Translations under genes and position numbers: made by a program
DNA from: Teichococcus vastitatis
GTDB taxonomy: Bacteria > Pseudomonadota > Alphaproteobacteria > Acetobacterales > Acetobacteraceae
DNA length: 64,000 nt
Direction: 5' to 3'
NCBI RefSeq assembly: GCF_003604215.1
Contig: NZ_QXGS01000005.1
Location: forward strand, 1-64,000
The notes under the pieces: generated by a model
Seen by the model: only the letters and a program-made list of their open reading frames with translations
Told to the model about the DNA's origin: nothing
Databases searched by the model: none
Part shown: one piece after another, positions 38,472 to 47,888 of the stretch
How positions within the stretch are numbered: position 1 is the first letter of the stretch
Layout of the letters: every line of letters begins with the position of its first letter

Positions 38472-39334
38472 CGCCACAACGGAACCCCGTAGCCGACACC
38501 GAAGGCCAGCAGCGCCGCCACGGGCGCCGCCGCCATCAGCCCGTCCAGCCGGTCCAGCAGCCCGCCATGACCGGGGATCAGCATGGAACTGTCCTTCACC
38601 TTGAAGTGCCGCTTGACCCAGCTTTCCAGCAGGTCACCTAGCTGTGTGGCGATGCCGAGCACGGCCGCCACCCAGAGCACTTTGAGCGCCGGCGGATTGC
38701 CCCAGACCAGCCAATCGGCGGCGAACCAGCCGATCACCATCGAGGAAACCAGCCCGCCCGCCGCGCCCGACCAAGTCTTGCCCGGCGAGATCGACGGCGC
38801 GAGCTTCGGCCCGCCGACGATGCGTCCGGCAATGTAGGCGCCGATGTCGCTGGCCCACACCACGAAGAACAGGAACAGGATATTGCCGCGCCCGGCATCG
38901 TTGTCATGCCTGAGGCCGATCAGCGCGATGCCGGCGACGCCGATATAGAGCACGCCGAGCGCCAGCCACGAGGCGGGCGGCGGCGGCCCGGCACGGCGGC
39001 GGAGCCGTGGCGGCGCGACCCAGGTCGCAATGGAACCGGCGAGCAGCACGCCAAGGCCGATCAGCGGCTGTCCGATCACCGCGCAGAAGCACGCCAGGAA
39101 CACCGTGGCCGGCAATGCCATGCCGGGCCAAAGGTGGCTGCGCAAGCCGCAAAGCCGCACCCATTCCCAGCACAGCACGGCCACCGCCACGGCCATCAGG
39201 GCCGTCCAGGCCTCGGCGCCGAGCCAGGCGCACAGCAACGCCCCGGGTCCCAACACCGCGGCGGAGATGGCGCGCTTCTTGAGGTCGCGCCAACGCTTGC
39301 CGGGCTCCGGTGCCGGAGCGGCGGGGATGGTCAT
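38468..39334 (-). CDS. cdsA: phosphatidate cytidylyltransferase
   Basis: CdsA makes CDP-diacylglycerol from phosphatidic acid and CTP at the inner membrane. The 288-residue protein has about seven hydrophobic helices, the WASDIGAYIAGR segment near 175, SPGKTWSG near 198, and the family signature SWVKRHFKVKDSSMLIPGHGG near 237-257. It starts with an ATG one base after the uppS stop and its end overlaps dxr. Confidence 0.95.
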   Translation of the reverse strand: MTIPAAPAPEPGKRWRDLKKRAISAAVLGPGALLCAWLGAEAWTALMAVAVAVLCWEWVRLCGLRSHLWPGMALPATVFLACFCAVIGQPLIGLGVLLAGSIATWVAPPRLRRRAGPPPPASWLALGVLYIGVAGIALIGLRHDNDAGRGNILFLFFVVWASDIGAYIAGRIVGGPKLAPSISPGKTWSGAAGGLVSSMVIGWFAADWLVWGNPPALKVLWVAAVLGIATQLGDLLESWVKRHFKVKDSSMLIPGHGGLLDRLDGLMAAAPVAALLAFGVGYGVPLWR

Positions 39335-39335
39335 C

Positions 39336-40097
39336 TCAGCCGCTGCCGACGCCGAAGCGGCGCACGCGGCGCCGATACTCGGCCAGGGCCTGATCCAGAT
39401 GGGCAGCCTCGAAATCCGGCCACAGCACGTCGAGAAAGACGAACTCGGCATAGGCCGCCTGCCAGAGCAGGAAGTTCGACAGGCGCTGCTCGCCGGAGGT
39501 GCGGATGATCAGGTCCGGGTCCGGCATGTCGCGCGTGGCGAGGTGGCGGGTGAGCATGGCCTCGTCCACAGCGCCAGGCGCCAGCGTCCCGGCGGCCACC
39601 TGCGCAGCCAGGGCGCGCGCCGCGGCAGCGATCTCGGCCCGCGCGCCATAAGACAAGGCCACAGTCAGGTTGAGCCGGGTGTTGCCGGCCGTCGCCTCTT
39701 CCGCCGCCGCGATCGCGGACACGGTTTCCGAGCCGAATCGGTCACGCTCGCCGATGACGCGCAGGCGCACGCCGTTCTTGGCCAGAGTGTTCACCTCACG
39801 CCGCAGATAGATACGGAGTAGCCCGGTCAGGTCGCGCACCTCATCGGCGGAGCGCTGCCAGTTCTCGGAGGAAAACGCGAACAGCGTCAGCCAGCCAATG
39901 CCGGCATCGGCGGCGGCCTGTACGGTGCGGCGGACCGCGTCCACCCCCGCCTTGTGGCCGAGCGCACGCGGCAAGCCGCGCGCCTTCGCCCAGCGGCGAT
40001 TGCCGTCCATGATCAGGCCGACATGCAGGGGGCCGCCCTGCGGCCCGGCCGCATCCGGCAACGCCGCGAGCGGCTGGTTCAGGGGTGCTGCAGTCAT
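39336..40097 (-). CDS. uppS: isoprenyl transferase (undecaprenyl diphosphate synthase)
   Basis: UppS makes the C55 lipid carrier used in peptidoglycan and polysaccharide synthesis. The 253-residue cis-prenyltransferase has the catalytic MDGNRRWAKARG motif (Asp D31), FAFSSENWQRS near 78-88, and DLIIRTSGEQRLSNFLLWQ near 195-213. The ATG at 40097 begins just before the conserved N-terminus; the first 23 codons of the longer frame are excluded. Confidence 0.95.
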   Translation of the reverse strand: MTAAPLNQPLAALPDAAGPQGGPLHVGLIMDGNRRWAKARGLPRALGHKAGVDAVRRTVQAAADAGIGWLTLFAFSSENWQRSADEVRDLTGLLRIYLRREVNTLAKNGVRLRVIGERDRFGSETVSAIAAAEEATAGNTRLNLTVALSYGARAEIAAAARALAAQVAAGTLAPGAVDEAMLTRHLATRDMPDPDLIIRTSGEQRLSNFLLWQAAYAEFVFLDVLWPDFEAAHLDQALAEYRRRVRRFGVGSG

Positions 40098-40119
40098 CGG
40101 AATGTACGGGCGCGGACGC

Positions 40120-40692
40120 TCAGACGGCCTTGATGTCCTTTTCCTTCTCCGCCAGCAGCTCATCGATCTTCTTGATCGTGGCGTCGGTCAGCTTCTGCAC
40201 CTCGTCCGACCAGCTCTTCGCATCGTCCTTGCCGATCTCGGATTTCTTTTCCCAACCCTTGATCTGCTCCATGCCGTCGCGGCGCACCCCGCGGGCGGCC
40301 ACCTTGGCGGCCTCGGCATACTTCGCGGCCTGCTTGGCCAGCTCGTTGCGGCGCTCCTGCGTCAGCGGCGGCAGCGGCACGCGGATGACCTGCCCTTCGG
40401 ATTGCGGATTCAGGCCAAGGCCGGAATCACGGATCGCCACCTCCACGGCCTTCGCCGCCTGCCGGTCCCAGACCTGCACCGACAGCATCGACGGGCCGGA
40501 CACCGACACGTTGGCCACCTGCGACAGCGGCTGATTGGCGCCATACACCTCGACCCGGATCGGCTCCAGCAGCGCCGGGGAGGCGCGGCCGGTGCGCAGG
40601 CCGGAGAATTCCTTCTTCAGCGAATCCATCGCGCCATCCATGCGGCGCGACAGATCCTGCTTCAGCGTGCTGAGATCCGCGGGGGCTGCCAT
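40120..40692 (-). CDS. frr: ribosome recycling factor
   Basis: RRF splits post-termination ribosomes together with EF-G. The 190-residue protein has the three-helix-bundle and head-domain layout, with LRTGRASPALLEPIRVEVYG near 35-54 and IRVPLPPLTQERRNELAK near 108-125. It starts with an ATG at 40692, 16 bases after pyrH, in the standard rpsB-tsf-pyrH-frr order. Confidence 0.96.
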   Translation of the reverse strand: MAAPADLSTLKQDLSRRMDGAMDSLKKEFSGLRTGRASPALLEPIRVEVYGANQPLSQVANVSVSGPSMLSVQVWDRQAAKAVEVAIRDSGLGLNPQSEGQVIRVPLPPLTQERRNELAKQAAKYAEAAKVAARGVRRDGMEQIKGWEKKSEIGKDDAKSWSDEVQKLTDATIKKIDELLAEKEKDIKAV

Positions 40693-40708
40693 GAGCCTGG
40701 CTTCCTTC

Positions 40709-41428
40709 TTATTGATCCACGACCGTGGTGAAGCGGCCCTCGCCCTGCATGACGGCGGTGAAGGCGCCCGGCTCGTGGATATTGAACACAATGATCGGCA
40801 GCTTGTTCTCGCGTGCCAGGGAGATGGCGGCGGCGTCCATCACCGCCAGGTCGCGCGCCAGCATGTCGAGATAGGTGAGCGTGGTGTAGCGCTCGGCGTT
40901 CGGGTTCTTGCGCGGATCGGCGGAATACACGCCATCCACCTGCGTGCCCTTCAGCAGCACGTCGCAATTCATCTCGGCGGCGCGCAGTGCGGCGGCGGTG
41001 TCGGTGGTGAAGAACGGATTGCCGGAGCCGGCGGCGAACACGACGCAGCGGCCCTTTTCCATATGGCGCTGGGCGCGGCGGCGGATGAACGGCTCGCATA
41101 CGCTGCTCATCGGGATGGCGGACTGCACGCGGGTGTCCACGCCCGCCTTCTCCAGCGCGTTCTGCATTGCCAGGGCGTTCATCACGGTGGCCAGCATGCC
41201 CATGCTGTCGGCCTGGGCACGGTCCATGCCGGACGAGGCGCCGGCGACGCCGCGGAAGATGTTGCCGCCGCCCACCACCACGCAGACTTCGACGCCGAGG
41301 TTCACGACGCCCTTGATGTCCTCGGCGATGGCACGAACGGTGGCGGTGTCCAGACCGTAATCCCGTCCTCCCATCAGGGCCTCGCCGGATAGCTTCAGCA
41401 GGGCACGCTTGTAGATCGGGGCGGTCAT
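40709..41428 (-). CDS. pyrH: UMP kinase
   Basis: PyrH phosphorylates UMP and is regulated by GTP and UTP. The 239-residue amino-acid-kinase-fold protein has KLSGEALMG near 12-20, [11 protein letters not shown] near 50-60, and the ATP-site segment [18 protein letters not shown] near 160-177. It starts with an ATG at 41428. A 162-base gap with a strong hairpin and a candidate promoter separates it from tsf, so it may begin its own transcript. Confidence 0.96.
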   Translation of the reverse strand: MTAPIYKRALLKLSGEALMGGRDYGLDTATVRAIAEDIKGVVNLGVEVCVVVGGGNIFRGVAGASSGMDRAQADSMGMLATVMNALAMQNALEKAGVDTRVQSAIPMSSVCEPFIRRRAQRHMEKGRCVVFAAGSGNPFFTTDTAAALRAAEMNCDVLLKGTQVDGVYSADPRKNPNAERYTTLTYLDMLARDLAVMDAAAISLARENKLPIIVFNIHEPGAFTAVMQGEGRFTTVVDQ

Positions 41429-41470
41429 GAGCGGATTCCGGCAGCTAGGGGCGTCGGTGGAACGTGCCGC

Positions 41471-41499
41471 ACGATAGGGACGGCACCCCGCCCCGGCAA
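41471..41499 (-). promoter_or_regulatory. candidate promoter upstream of pyrH
   Basis: On the minus strand TTGCCG and TATCGT are separated by 17 bases, downstream of the tsf terminator hairpin and 43 bases before the pyrH ATG. Confidence 0.35.
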
Positions 41500-41521
41500 G
41501 CACACGTCCTGGTCAACAGCA

Positions 41522-41555
41522 GAGCCGGCGCTGCGGTTCAACGCAGCGCCGGCTC
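41522..41555 (-). terminator. 14-bp perfect hairpin after tsf
   Basis: GAGCCGGCGCTGCG and its exact reverse complement are separated by a 6-nt loop, 35 bases beyond the tsf stop. On the minus strand it is followed by TGCTGTT rather than a T run; on the plus strand by CGATTTT. It probably ends the rpsB-tsf transcript. Confidence 0.6.
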
Positions 41556-41590
41556 CGATTTTCCGGCCCAGGAAGCGGGCCGGCCAGTTA

Positions 41591-42502
41591 TCAGGGAGTG
41601 CCGGCGGCGGCGGCGACCTCGGCGGCGAAGTCGCTCGTCTCCTTCTCGATGCCCTCGCCGAGCTGGAAGCGGGCGAAGCCCGTCAGCTTGGCGCCGGCCT
41701 TCTGGACGATCGAGCGCACGCGGCTCTCGCCGTCATGCACCCAGACCTGCTCCAGCAGCACCACTTCCTCGTAGTACTTGCGAACGCGGCCCTCCACCAT
41801 CTTCTCGATGATGTTATCGGGCTTGCCGGAAGCACGTGCCTGCTCGGTCAGCACGGCCTTCTCCCGCTCCAGCGCGGAAGGATCGACGGCGCCGACCTCC
41901 AGCGCCTCGGGGCGGGTGGCGGCGACGTGCATGCCGATCTGGCGACCCAGCGATTCCAGCGCCTCCAGCTCGGAAGCGGCCTCCAGGGCCACCACCACGC
42001 CGATCTTGCCCAGGCCCGGCTTCACCGCCGAGTGGACATAGGTGGCGACGCTGCCGGACGGCACGGTCAGCCGCTTGGCGCGGCGGATCGTCATGTTCTC
42101 GCCAATCGTGGCGATCAGCCGGGTCAGCTCGTCCTGCACCGAATGGGTGGTCCCGGGGAAGGTGGCGGCCTTCAGCTGCTCCACATCGTCGCCGACGGAC
42201 AGGGCCAGCCCCGCCACCTCGGCCACGAAGTTCTGGAACAGCTCGTTGCGCGCCACGAAGTCGGTCTCGGCATTCACCTCGACCATGGCCGCCACCTGCG
42301 GGCCAGTGGCGGTGCCGATCAGCCCCTCGGCGGCCACGCGGCCGGACTTCTTGGCCGCGGCGGCCAGGCCCTTCTTGCGCAGCCAGTCGATGGCGGCTTC
42401 GGCGTCGCCGTTGTTTTCCACCAGCGCCTTCTTGCAATCCATCATGCCCGCGCCGGTCTTCTCGCGCAGGTCACGCACCATCGCGGCGGTCACGTCAACC
42501 AT
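41591..42502 (-). CDS. tsf: elongation factor Ts
   Basis: EF-Ts is the nucleotide exchange factor of EF-Tu. The 303-residue protein has the N-terminal UBA-like segment ([17 protein letters not shown] near 12-28), the EF-Tu contact motif [11 protein letters not shown] near 75-85, and the core and dimerisation domains. It starts with an ATG at 42502, 26 bases after rpsB. Confidence 0.96.
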   Translation of the reverse strand: MVDVTAAMVRDLREKTGAGMMDCKKALVENNGDAEAAIDWLRKKGLAAAAKKSGRVAAEGLIGTATGPQVAAMVEVNAETDFVARNELFQNFVAEVAGLALSVGDDVEQLKAATFPGTTHSVQDELTRLIATIGENMTIRRAKRLTVPSGSVATYVHSAVKPGLGKIGVVVALEAASELEALESLGRQIGMHVAATRPEALEVGAVDPSALEREKAVLTEQARASGKPDNIIEKMVEGRVRKYYEEVVLLEQVWVHDGESRVRSIVQKAGAKLTGFARFQLGEGIEKETSDFAAEVAAAAGTP

Positions 42503-42528
42503 GAGCTTCTCCTGTCTGACGGTCTGGT

Positions 42529-43368
42529 TCAGGACTGGCTGGCAGTGACGGAGGTGTTCTCGCCCAGCAGCGCATCGGCCTCGGCCAAGGCTCCGCCCTC
42601 GACGCCCTCGGCGACCTCGACAGGCAGATCCTCGGCCGGCAGCTCCTCGCCCGCGCCGACATCGACGCCGGAGGCCTGCAGCTCGGCGGAGATGCCGTCG
42701 AACACGGCGGCGGCGACCATGTCGCAATACAGGTTGATGGCGCGGATGGCGTCGTCATTGCCCGGGATCGGGAAGGCCACGCCCTCGGGATCGGCGTTGG
42801 AGTCAACCACGGCCACCACCGGGATGCCCAGCTTGTTGGCTTCCTCGATCGCCAGCTTCTCCTTCACTACGTCGATGACGAAGATGATGTCCGGCAGGCC
42901 GCCCATCTCACGGATGCCGCCCAGCGCGCGGTCGAGCTTCTCGCGCTCGCGCGTCAGCATCAGGACTTCCTTCTTGGTGAGGCCCTGGGTATTGCCGCCG
43001 AGCTGCTCGTCCATCTGCTTCAGGCGCTTGATGGAGCCCGTGATAGTCTTCCAGTTGGTCAGCATGCCGCCGAGCCAACGGTGGTTCACGTAATACTGGC
43101 CGCAACGGGTCGCGGCGTCGGCGACATACTCGGCGGCCGACTTCTTGGTGCCCACGAACAGCACGCGTCCGCCACCGGCGACCACGTCGCGGATGGTGCG
43201 CAGCGCGCGGTCCAGCATCGGCACGGTCTGCTGCAGGTCGAGGATGTGGACCTGGTTGCGCACGCCGAAGATGTACGGCGCCATGCGCGGGTTCCAGCGG
43301 CGAGTGTGGTGGCCGAAATGGACACCGGCCTCAAGCAGCTGGCGCAGGGAAACCTCTGGCATCGCCAT
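42529..43368 (-). CDS. rpsB: 30S ribosomal protein S2
   Basis: S2 of the small subunit. The 279-residue protein has the conserved [17 protein letters not shown] near 11-27, LFVGTKKSA near 70 and the coiled-coil protrusion, and ends with an acidic, Ala/Glu-rich extension of about 45 residues ([15 protein letters not shown]) that E. coli S2 lacks but other alphaproteobacteria have in various forms. Two Met codons stand at residues 1 and 3. Confidence 0.97.
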   Translation of the reverse strand: MAMPEVSLRQLLEAGVHFGHHTRRWNPRMAPYIFGVRNQVHILDLQQTVPMLDRALRTIRDVVAGGGRVLFVGTKKSAAEYVADAATRCGQYYVNHRWLGGMLTNWKTITGSIKRLKQMDEQLGGNTQGLTKKEVLMLTREREKLDRALGGIREMGGLPDIIFVIDVVKEKLAIEEANKLGIPVVAVVDSNADPEGVAFPIPGNDDAIRAINLYCDMVAAAVFDGISAELQASGVDVGAGEELPAEDLPVEVAEGVEGGALAEADALLGENTSVTASQS

Positions 43369-43420
43369 GGTGGCGGTCCTTCCTTCGATGGTAGCCCGGT
43401 TGAGCCTCCGCGGCGCTGTA

Positions 43421-43553
43421 CCCGGGAAGACCCCCGGGACCGGACCCTGGCACCATGAGGGTGGAAGGGCGCACCGCGTGCGGATTTGCCTCGGCGCGGG
43501 ACCACCCCGCGACGGGCGGCGGTGCTATGCCACAGCGCACGGGGACGAAGCAA
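43421..43553 (-). promoter_or_regulatory. rpsB promoter candidate and structured leader
   Basis: On the minus strand TTGCTT and CATAGC are separated by 18 bases (43524-43553), giving a leader of roughly 150 bases before rpsB. The leader holds a CCCGGG / CCCGGG dyad (43421-43438, 6-nt loop). S2 autoregulates its leader in gammaproteobacteria; whether this leader does the same is unknown. Confidence 0.35.
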
Positions 43554-43610
43554 GGCCTGCCGGCATCCCGGCGGCGCGTCGGAACGGGATGAGCGGCGGG
43601 AAAGCCGACC

Positions 43611-46600
43611 TCAGCCGGCCTCCACATGGGCGACGCCCGGCAGCACCTTCATCACCTGCGCCAGCCGCGGCGATACGTTGTAGGCGCCGGGCAACAGCAT
43701 CTCCAGCTCCTGCCCCGATCCCAGGCGCGGGATCAGCGACACGCGGCCGCGGGCCGGACCGCCGCCCCCCGCCTCGCGCCGCAGCAGGTCGCGGATCGGG
43801 CCGATGGCGCCCTCATCCTCGATGAACAGGCGCAGCGTCTGGCCGACCCCGGCGGCCGCCTTGTCGAGCGGCTCCAGCCCCTGCGCGGTCAGCCGCAGGG
43901 TTTCGCCCTCCATTTTGGCCTCGGCGGTGATCAGGATGGCGCTGCCCTCCACCAGCAGCGGACGGTTCTTCAGCAGCACCTCGGAGAACAGCGTCACCTC
44001 GGTGCTGCCGCTGGCGTCGGACAGCCGCACCCAGGCCATGCGGCTGCCGGTGCGGGTGGTGCGCTCCTTGCTGTTCACCACGGTGCCGGCGATCTTCAGC
44101 ACGCCGACACCCGCCTCGGCCCGGACCTGCAGCTGGGCGATCGGCGTCACCCGCAGCTTGGCCAGTACGTCCCTGTAGGTGTCGAGCGGGTGGGCCGAGA
44201 GGTGGAAGCCGATGGCCTCGGCTTCCTGGCTCAGCCGCTCCAGCTCCGGCCAGTCCGGCGTGTTCGGCATGCGCAGCGGCTCGGGACGCGAATCGCCGCC
44301 GCCGAACAGGCCGATCTGGCTGGAGGTGCGTTCCTCGGCACTGGCCTGGGCGCGGCGCAGGATCACCTCGGCCGCCATGGTCATGCGGGCGCGGTTCTTT
44401 TCCAGGCTGTCGAAGGCACCGGCGCGCGCCAGGTTCTCCAGCTGCATCTTGTTCAGCAGCTTCGGATCGACCCGCCCGGCGAAATCGGCAACGGATTCGA
44501 ACGGTCCCCTGATGTCCCGCGCCGCCACCAGATCCTTCATCGCCTGCTGCCCGACGCGCTTCACCGCGGCCAGCGCGAAGCGGATGGCCTGCTTGCCGTC
44601 CGGCGCCGCTTCCACCCGGAAATCCGCCGCCGAGCGGTTCACGTCCGGCGGCAGCACCGCGATGCCGAGGCGCGACGCCTCCTGCATGTGGTTGGCCAGC
44701 TTTTCCGTCTTGTCCATGTCCAGCGTCATGGACGCCGCCAGGAAGGCCACGGGGTGATTGGCCTTCAGGTAGGCGGTCTGATAGGCGACCAGCGCGTAGG
44801 CGGCGGCGTGCGATTTGTTGAAGCCGTATTCGGCGAACTTCTCCATCAGGTCGAAGATCTCGCCGGCCTTGCCTTCCGGCACGCCGTTCTTCACCGCGCC
44901 ATCGACGAAGATCTTGCGCTGCGCTTCCATCTCGGAGCGGATCTTCTTGCCCATGGCACGGCGCAGCAGGTCGGCGCCGCCGAGCGAATAGCCCGCCACG
45001 TCCTGGCTGATCTGCATCACCTGCTCCTGGTAGACCAGGATGCCGTAGGTTTCCTCGACCAGGTGGCGCATCGAGGGATGCACCGGCTCCCACGGCTCGC
45101 CATGTTTGCGGGCGCAATAAGCGGGAATATTGGCCATCGGGCCGGGACGGTAGAGCGAAACAGCGGCGATCAGGTCCTCGAAGCGGTCAGGGCGCATCAT
45201 GCGCAGGCATTCGCGCATGCCCTGCCCTTCGAACTGGAACACCCCGGCGGAGTCGCCGCGCGCCAGCATCTCGTAGCTTCTGGCATCATCCAGCGGAATG
45301 CAGGCGAGGTCGATCTCCACCCCCTGCCCGCGCAGGATCTCCACGGCGCGCTCCAGCACCGTCAGCGTCTTCAGGCCCAGGAAGTCGAACTTCACCAGCG
45401 AGGCGTTCTCGACATATTTCATCGAGTATTGCGTCACCAGCATCTCGGAACGCGGATCGCGGTACAGCGCCACGGTGTCGATCAGCGGCTTGCGGCCGAT
45501 CACCACGCCGGCCGCATGGGTGGAGGCGTTGCGGTACAACCCTTCCAGCACCAGCGCGGTTTCCATCAGCCGGTGCACCGTTTCGTCGGCGTCGCGCATC
45601 TCCTGCAGCCGCGGCTCGCCGTCGATCGCCTGTTGCAGCGTCACCGGCTTGGCCGGGTTGAACGGGATCAACTCGGCGATCTTGTTGACCTGGCCGTAGG
45701 GCATGCCCATGACCCGGCCGACGTCGCGTACCACGGCCTTGGCCTGCAACCGGCCGAAGGTGATGATCTGCGCGACGCGATCCTCGCCATATTCGCGCCG
45801 CACATACTGGATCACCTCGTCCCGCCGGTCCTGGCAGAAATCGATGTCGAAATCCGGCATCGAGACGCGCTCGGGGTTGAGGAAGCGTTCGAACAGCAGG
45901 CCGAAGCGCAGCGGGTCGAGATCGGTGATCAGCAGCGCCCAGGCGGCCACCGAGCCGGCGCCCGATCCACGGCCCGGCCCCACCGGGATGCCCTGCTGTT
46001 TGGCCCATTGGATGAAGTCGGCGACGATCAGGAAATAGCCCGAGAAGCCCATCTTCTCGATAACATCGAGTTCGAAGGCCAGCCGCTCGCGGTACACGGC
46101 ACGCGCCTCGGGCGAATTGGGCGTGCCCTGCGCATCGAGCCGTGCCTCCAAGCCGCGCGCCGCCATGTCGCGCACCGTCTCGGCCTCGGTCATGCCGGGC
46201 TGCACCTTGGGGCAGATCGGCAGCTCGGGCTTGCGGGTTTCCGCCATAACGGCGCAGCGGCGGGCGATCGCCAGGGTGTTGTCGCAGGCTTCCGGCAGGT
46301 CCGCGAACAGCGCGCGCATGGCCTGCGCCGACTTGAAATAATGCTCCGGCGTCAGGCGACGGCGGTCCGGCTCGGCCAGGGTGCGCCCTTCGGCGATGCA
46401 GAGCAGCGCGTCATGCGCCTCGTACATCGCGGCCTTGGCGAAATAGATGTCGTTGGTGGCGACCAGGGGCAGCCCGGCCTTGTCCGCCAGGGCCACCAGG
46501 GCGGGGTCGAGGCTGCGCTCGATCTCGGCGCCGTGCCGCGTCAGTTCCACCGCCAGCCGGTCGCCGAAGCTTTCCTTGAGCGCGTCGAGCAGTTGCATGG

Positions 46601-47069
46601 CCGCGTCGCGCCGCCCTTCCACCAACAGCCGTGCCAACGGGCCGCAACCGCCGCCGGTGAGCAGGAACACCCCCTCGGCATGCTGCTGCAGCAGCTCCAG
46701 CGTCACGGTGGGCTTGCCGCTGGGATCGTCGCGCAGGAAGCCGTGCGAGGACAGGCGCTGCACGTTCTCCAGCCCCTGAGCATTGGTGGCCAGTGCGACC
46801 ACGGCATCGGGGGCGAGTCGCGCCACCTCCGGCCGCGGATCGGTGGCGGCCCGGCTGAGCCAGAGCTGGCAGCCCATGATCGGCTGCACGCCCTTGCCGG
46901 AGCACGCCTTGGCGAATTCCAGCGCGCCGAACATGTTGGCCGTATCGGTCAATGCCAGGGCCGGCATGCCCTCGGCCCTGGCCAGATCGGCCAGTTTCTC
47001 CGCCTTGATCGCCCCTTCGGCCAGGGAATAGGCGGAATGAACATGGAGATGGACGAAGCTGCCGGTCAT
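43611..47069 (-). CDS. dnaE: DNA polymerase III alpha subunit
   Basis: Replicative polymerase catalytic subunit of 1152 residues. Domains in order: PHP (VHLHVHSAYSLAEG near 6-19), the C-family polymerase core with catalytic Asp residues D406 and D408 (PDFDIDF) and D562 (VKFDFLG), a fingers region with GPGRGSGAGS near 365, a helix-hairpin-helix region, and an OB-fold near 970-1060 (IAGTVVNSKERTTRTG). It is the housekeeping DnaE1 form rather than the shorter mutagenic DnaE2. It lies 138 bases downstream of lolD, the conserved alphaproteobacterial order. Confidence 0.97.
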   Translation of the reverse strand: MTGSFVHLHVHSAYSLAEGAIKAEKLADLARAEGMPALALTDTANMFGALEFAKACSGKGVQPIMGCQLWLSRAATDPRPEVARLAPDAVVALATNAQGLENVQRLSSHGFLRDDPSGKPTVTLELLQQHAEGVFLLTGGGCGPLARLLVEGRRDAAMQLLDALKESFGDRLAVELTRHGAEIERSLDPALVALADKAGLPLVATNDIYFAKAAMYEAHDALLCIAEGRTLAEPDRRRLTPEHYFKSAQAMRALFADLPEACDNTLAIARRCAVMAETRKPELPICPKVQPGMTEAETVRDMAARGLEARLDAQGTPNSPEARAVYRERLAFELDVIEKMGFSGYFLIVADFIQWAKQQGIPVGPGRGSGAGSVAAWALLITDLDPLRFGLLFERFLNPERVSMPDFDIDFCQDRRDEVIQYVRREYGEDRVAQIITFGRLQAKAVVRDVGRVMGMPYGQVNKIAELIPFNPAKPVTLQQAIDGEPRLQEMRDADETVHRLMETALVLEGLYRNASTHAAGVVIGRKPLIDTVALYRDPRSEMLVTQYSMKYVENASLVKFDFLGLKTLTVLERAVEILRGQGVEIDLACIPLDDARSYEMLARGDSAGVFQFEGQGMRECLRMMRPDRFEDLIAAVSLYRPGPMANIPAYCARKHGEPWEPVHPSMRHLVEETYGILVYQEQVMQISQDVAGYSLGGADLLRRAMGKKIRSEMEAQRKIFVDGAVKNGVPEGKAGEIFDLMEKFAEYGFNKSHAAAYALVAYQTAYLKANHPVAFLAASMTLDMDKTEKLANHMQEASRLGIAVLPPDVNRSAADFRVEAAPDGKQAIRFALAAVKRVGQQAMKDLVAARDIRGPFESVADFAGRVDPKLLNKMQLENLARAGAFDSLEKNRARMTMAAEVILRRAQASAEERTSSQIGLFGGGDSRPEPLRMPNTPDWPELERLSQEAEAIGFHLSAHPLDTYRDVLAKLRVTPIAQLQVRAEAGVGVLKIAGTVVNSKERTTRTGSRMAWVRLSDASGSTEVTLFSEVLLKNRPLLVEGSAILITAEAKMEGETLRLTAQGLEPLDKAAAGVGQTLRLFIEDEGAIGPIRDLLRREAGGGGPARGRVSLIPRLGSGQELEMLLPGAYNVSPRLAQVMKVLPGVAHVEAG

Positions 47070-47171
47070 GGTCCGGCTTCTAGCATGCCATCGGCCGCGC
47101 CGCAGCCGTTCCGCGACACCGCGTGCATCGCTTGCGGGCCCGGATCCCGGCCCGCCGCTGCCGCGATCCGA

Positions 47172-47192
47172 GCGGCGGCACTGCTCCGCCGC
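47172..47192 (-). terminator. possible hairpin after lolD
   Basis: A 7-bp stem (GCGGCGG / CCGCCGC, 7-nt loop) lies 15 bases beyond the lolD stop, without a T run. A second 6-bp dyad (CCTGAG / CTCAGG) overlaps the lolD stop itself. Confidence 0.35.
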
Positions 47193-47207
47193 CCTGAGGA
47201 GGCCCTC

Positions 47208-47888
47208 TCAGGCTGGAACGATGCGCCCCTCGCGCAAGGTCACCACCCGGTCCATCCGGGCCGCCAACTCCGGGTTATGGGTGGCGATCAACGCCGCCAC
47301 GCCGGCGCCACGCACCGCTTCCAGCAGCTGCGCGAACACCCGGTCGGAGGTCGCCACGTCGAGGTTGCCGGTCGGCTCATCCGCCAGCAGCAGTCCCGGC
47401 CGATTCGCCAGGGCGCGGGCGATCGCGACGCGCTGCTGCTCGCCGCCCGACAGCCGGCCGGGGCGGTGATCTTCACGACCCTGCAGGCCGAAGCTGCCCA
47501 GCAGGTCGCGCGCGCGGGCGGTCGCCGGCTTCTCTGCGGCGCCGTTCGCCATCTGCGGCAGCACCACGTTCTCCAGCGCCGTGAATTCCGGCAGCAGGTG
47601 GTGGAACTGGTAGACGAAGCCGATCGACCGGCCCCGCAACGCACTGCGCGCCTCGTCGCCCAGCGTGCCGGCGGGCCGGCCGTCGATGAACACCTCCCCC
47701 GCATCTGGTCGCTCCAGCAGTCCCGCGAGGTGCAGCAGGGTGGATTTGCCGGTGCCGGACGGCGCCACCAGGGCAACGATCTCGCCTGGATGCAGTGCCA
47801 GCTCGGCCCCGCGCAGCACCGGAAGCTCGCCCGCCTCCGTGCGGAACAGGCGCTCCACCTTGTCGAGGCGCAGGCGTGGCTCACTCAT
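47208..47888 (-). CDS. lolD: lipoprotein-releasing ABC transporter ATPase LolD
   Basis: ATPase of the LolCDE-type complex that extracts outer-membrane lipoproteins from the inner membrane. The 226-residue protein has Walker [10 protein letters not shown] (42-50), the signature [15 protein letters not shown] near 140, Walker [13 protein letters not shown] near 160, and the H-loop in THNPELA. The ATG at 47888 overlaps the lolC end by eight bases. Confidence 0.94.
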   Translation of the reverse strand: MSEPRLRLDKVERLFRTEAGELPVLRGAELALHPGEIVALVAPSGTGKSTLLHLAGLLERPDAGEVFIDGRPAGTLGDEARSALRGRSIGFVYQFHHLLPEFTALENVVLPQMANGAAEKPATARARDLLGSFGLQGREDHRPGRLSGGEQQRVAIARALANRPGLLLADEPTGNLDVATSDRVFAQLLEAVRGAGVAALIATHNPELAARMDRVVTLREGRIVPA

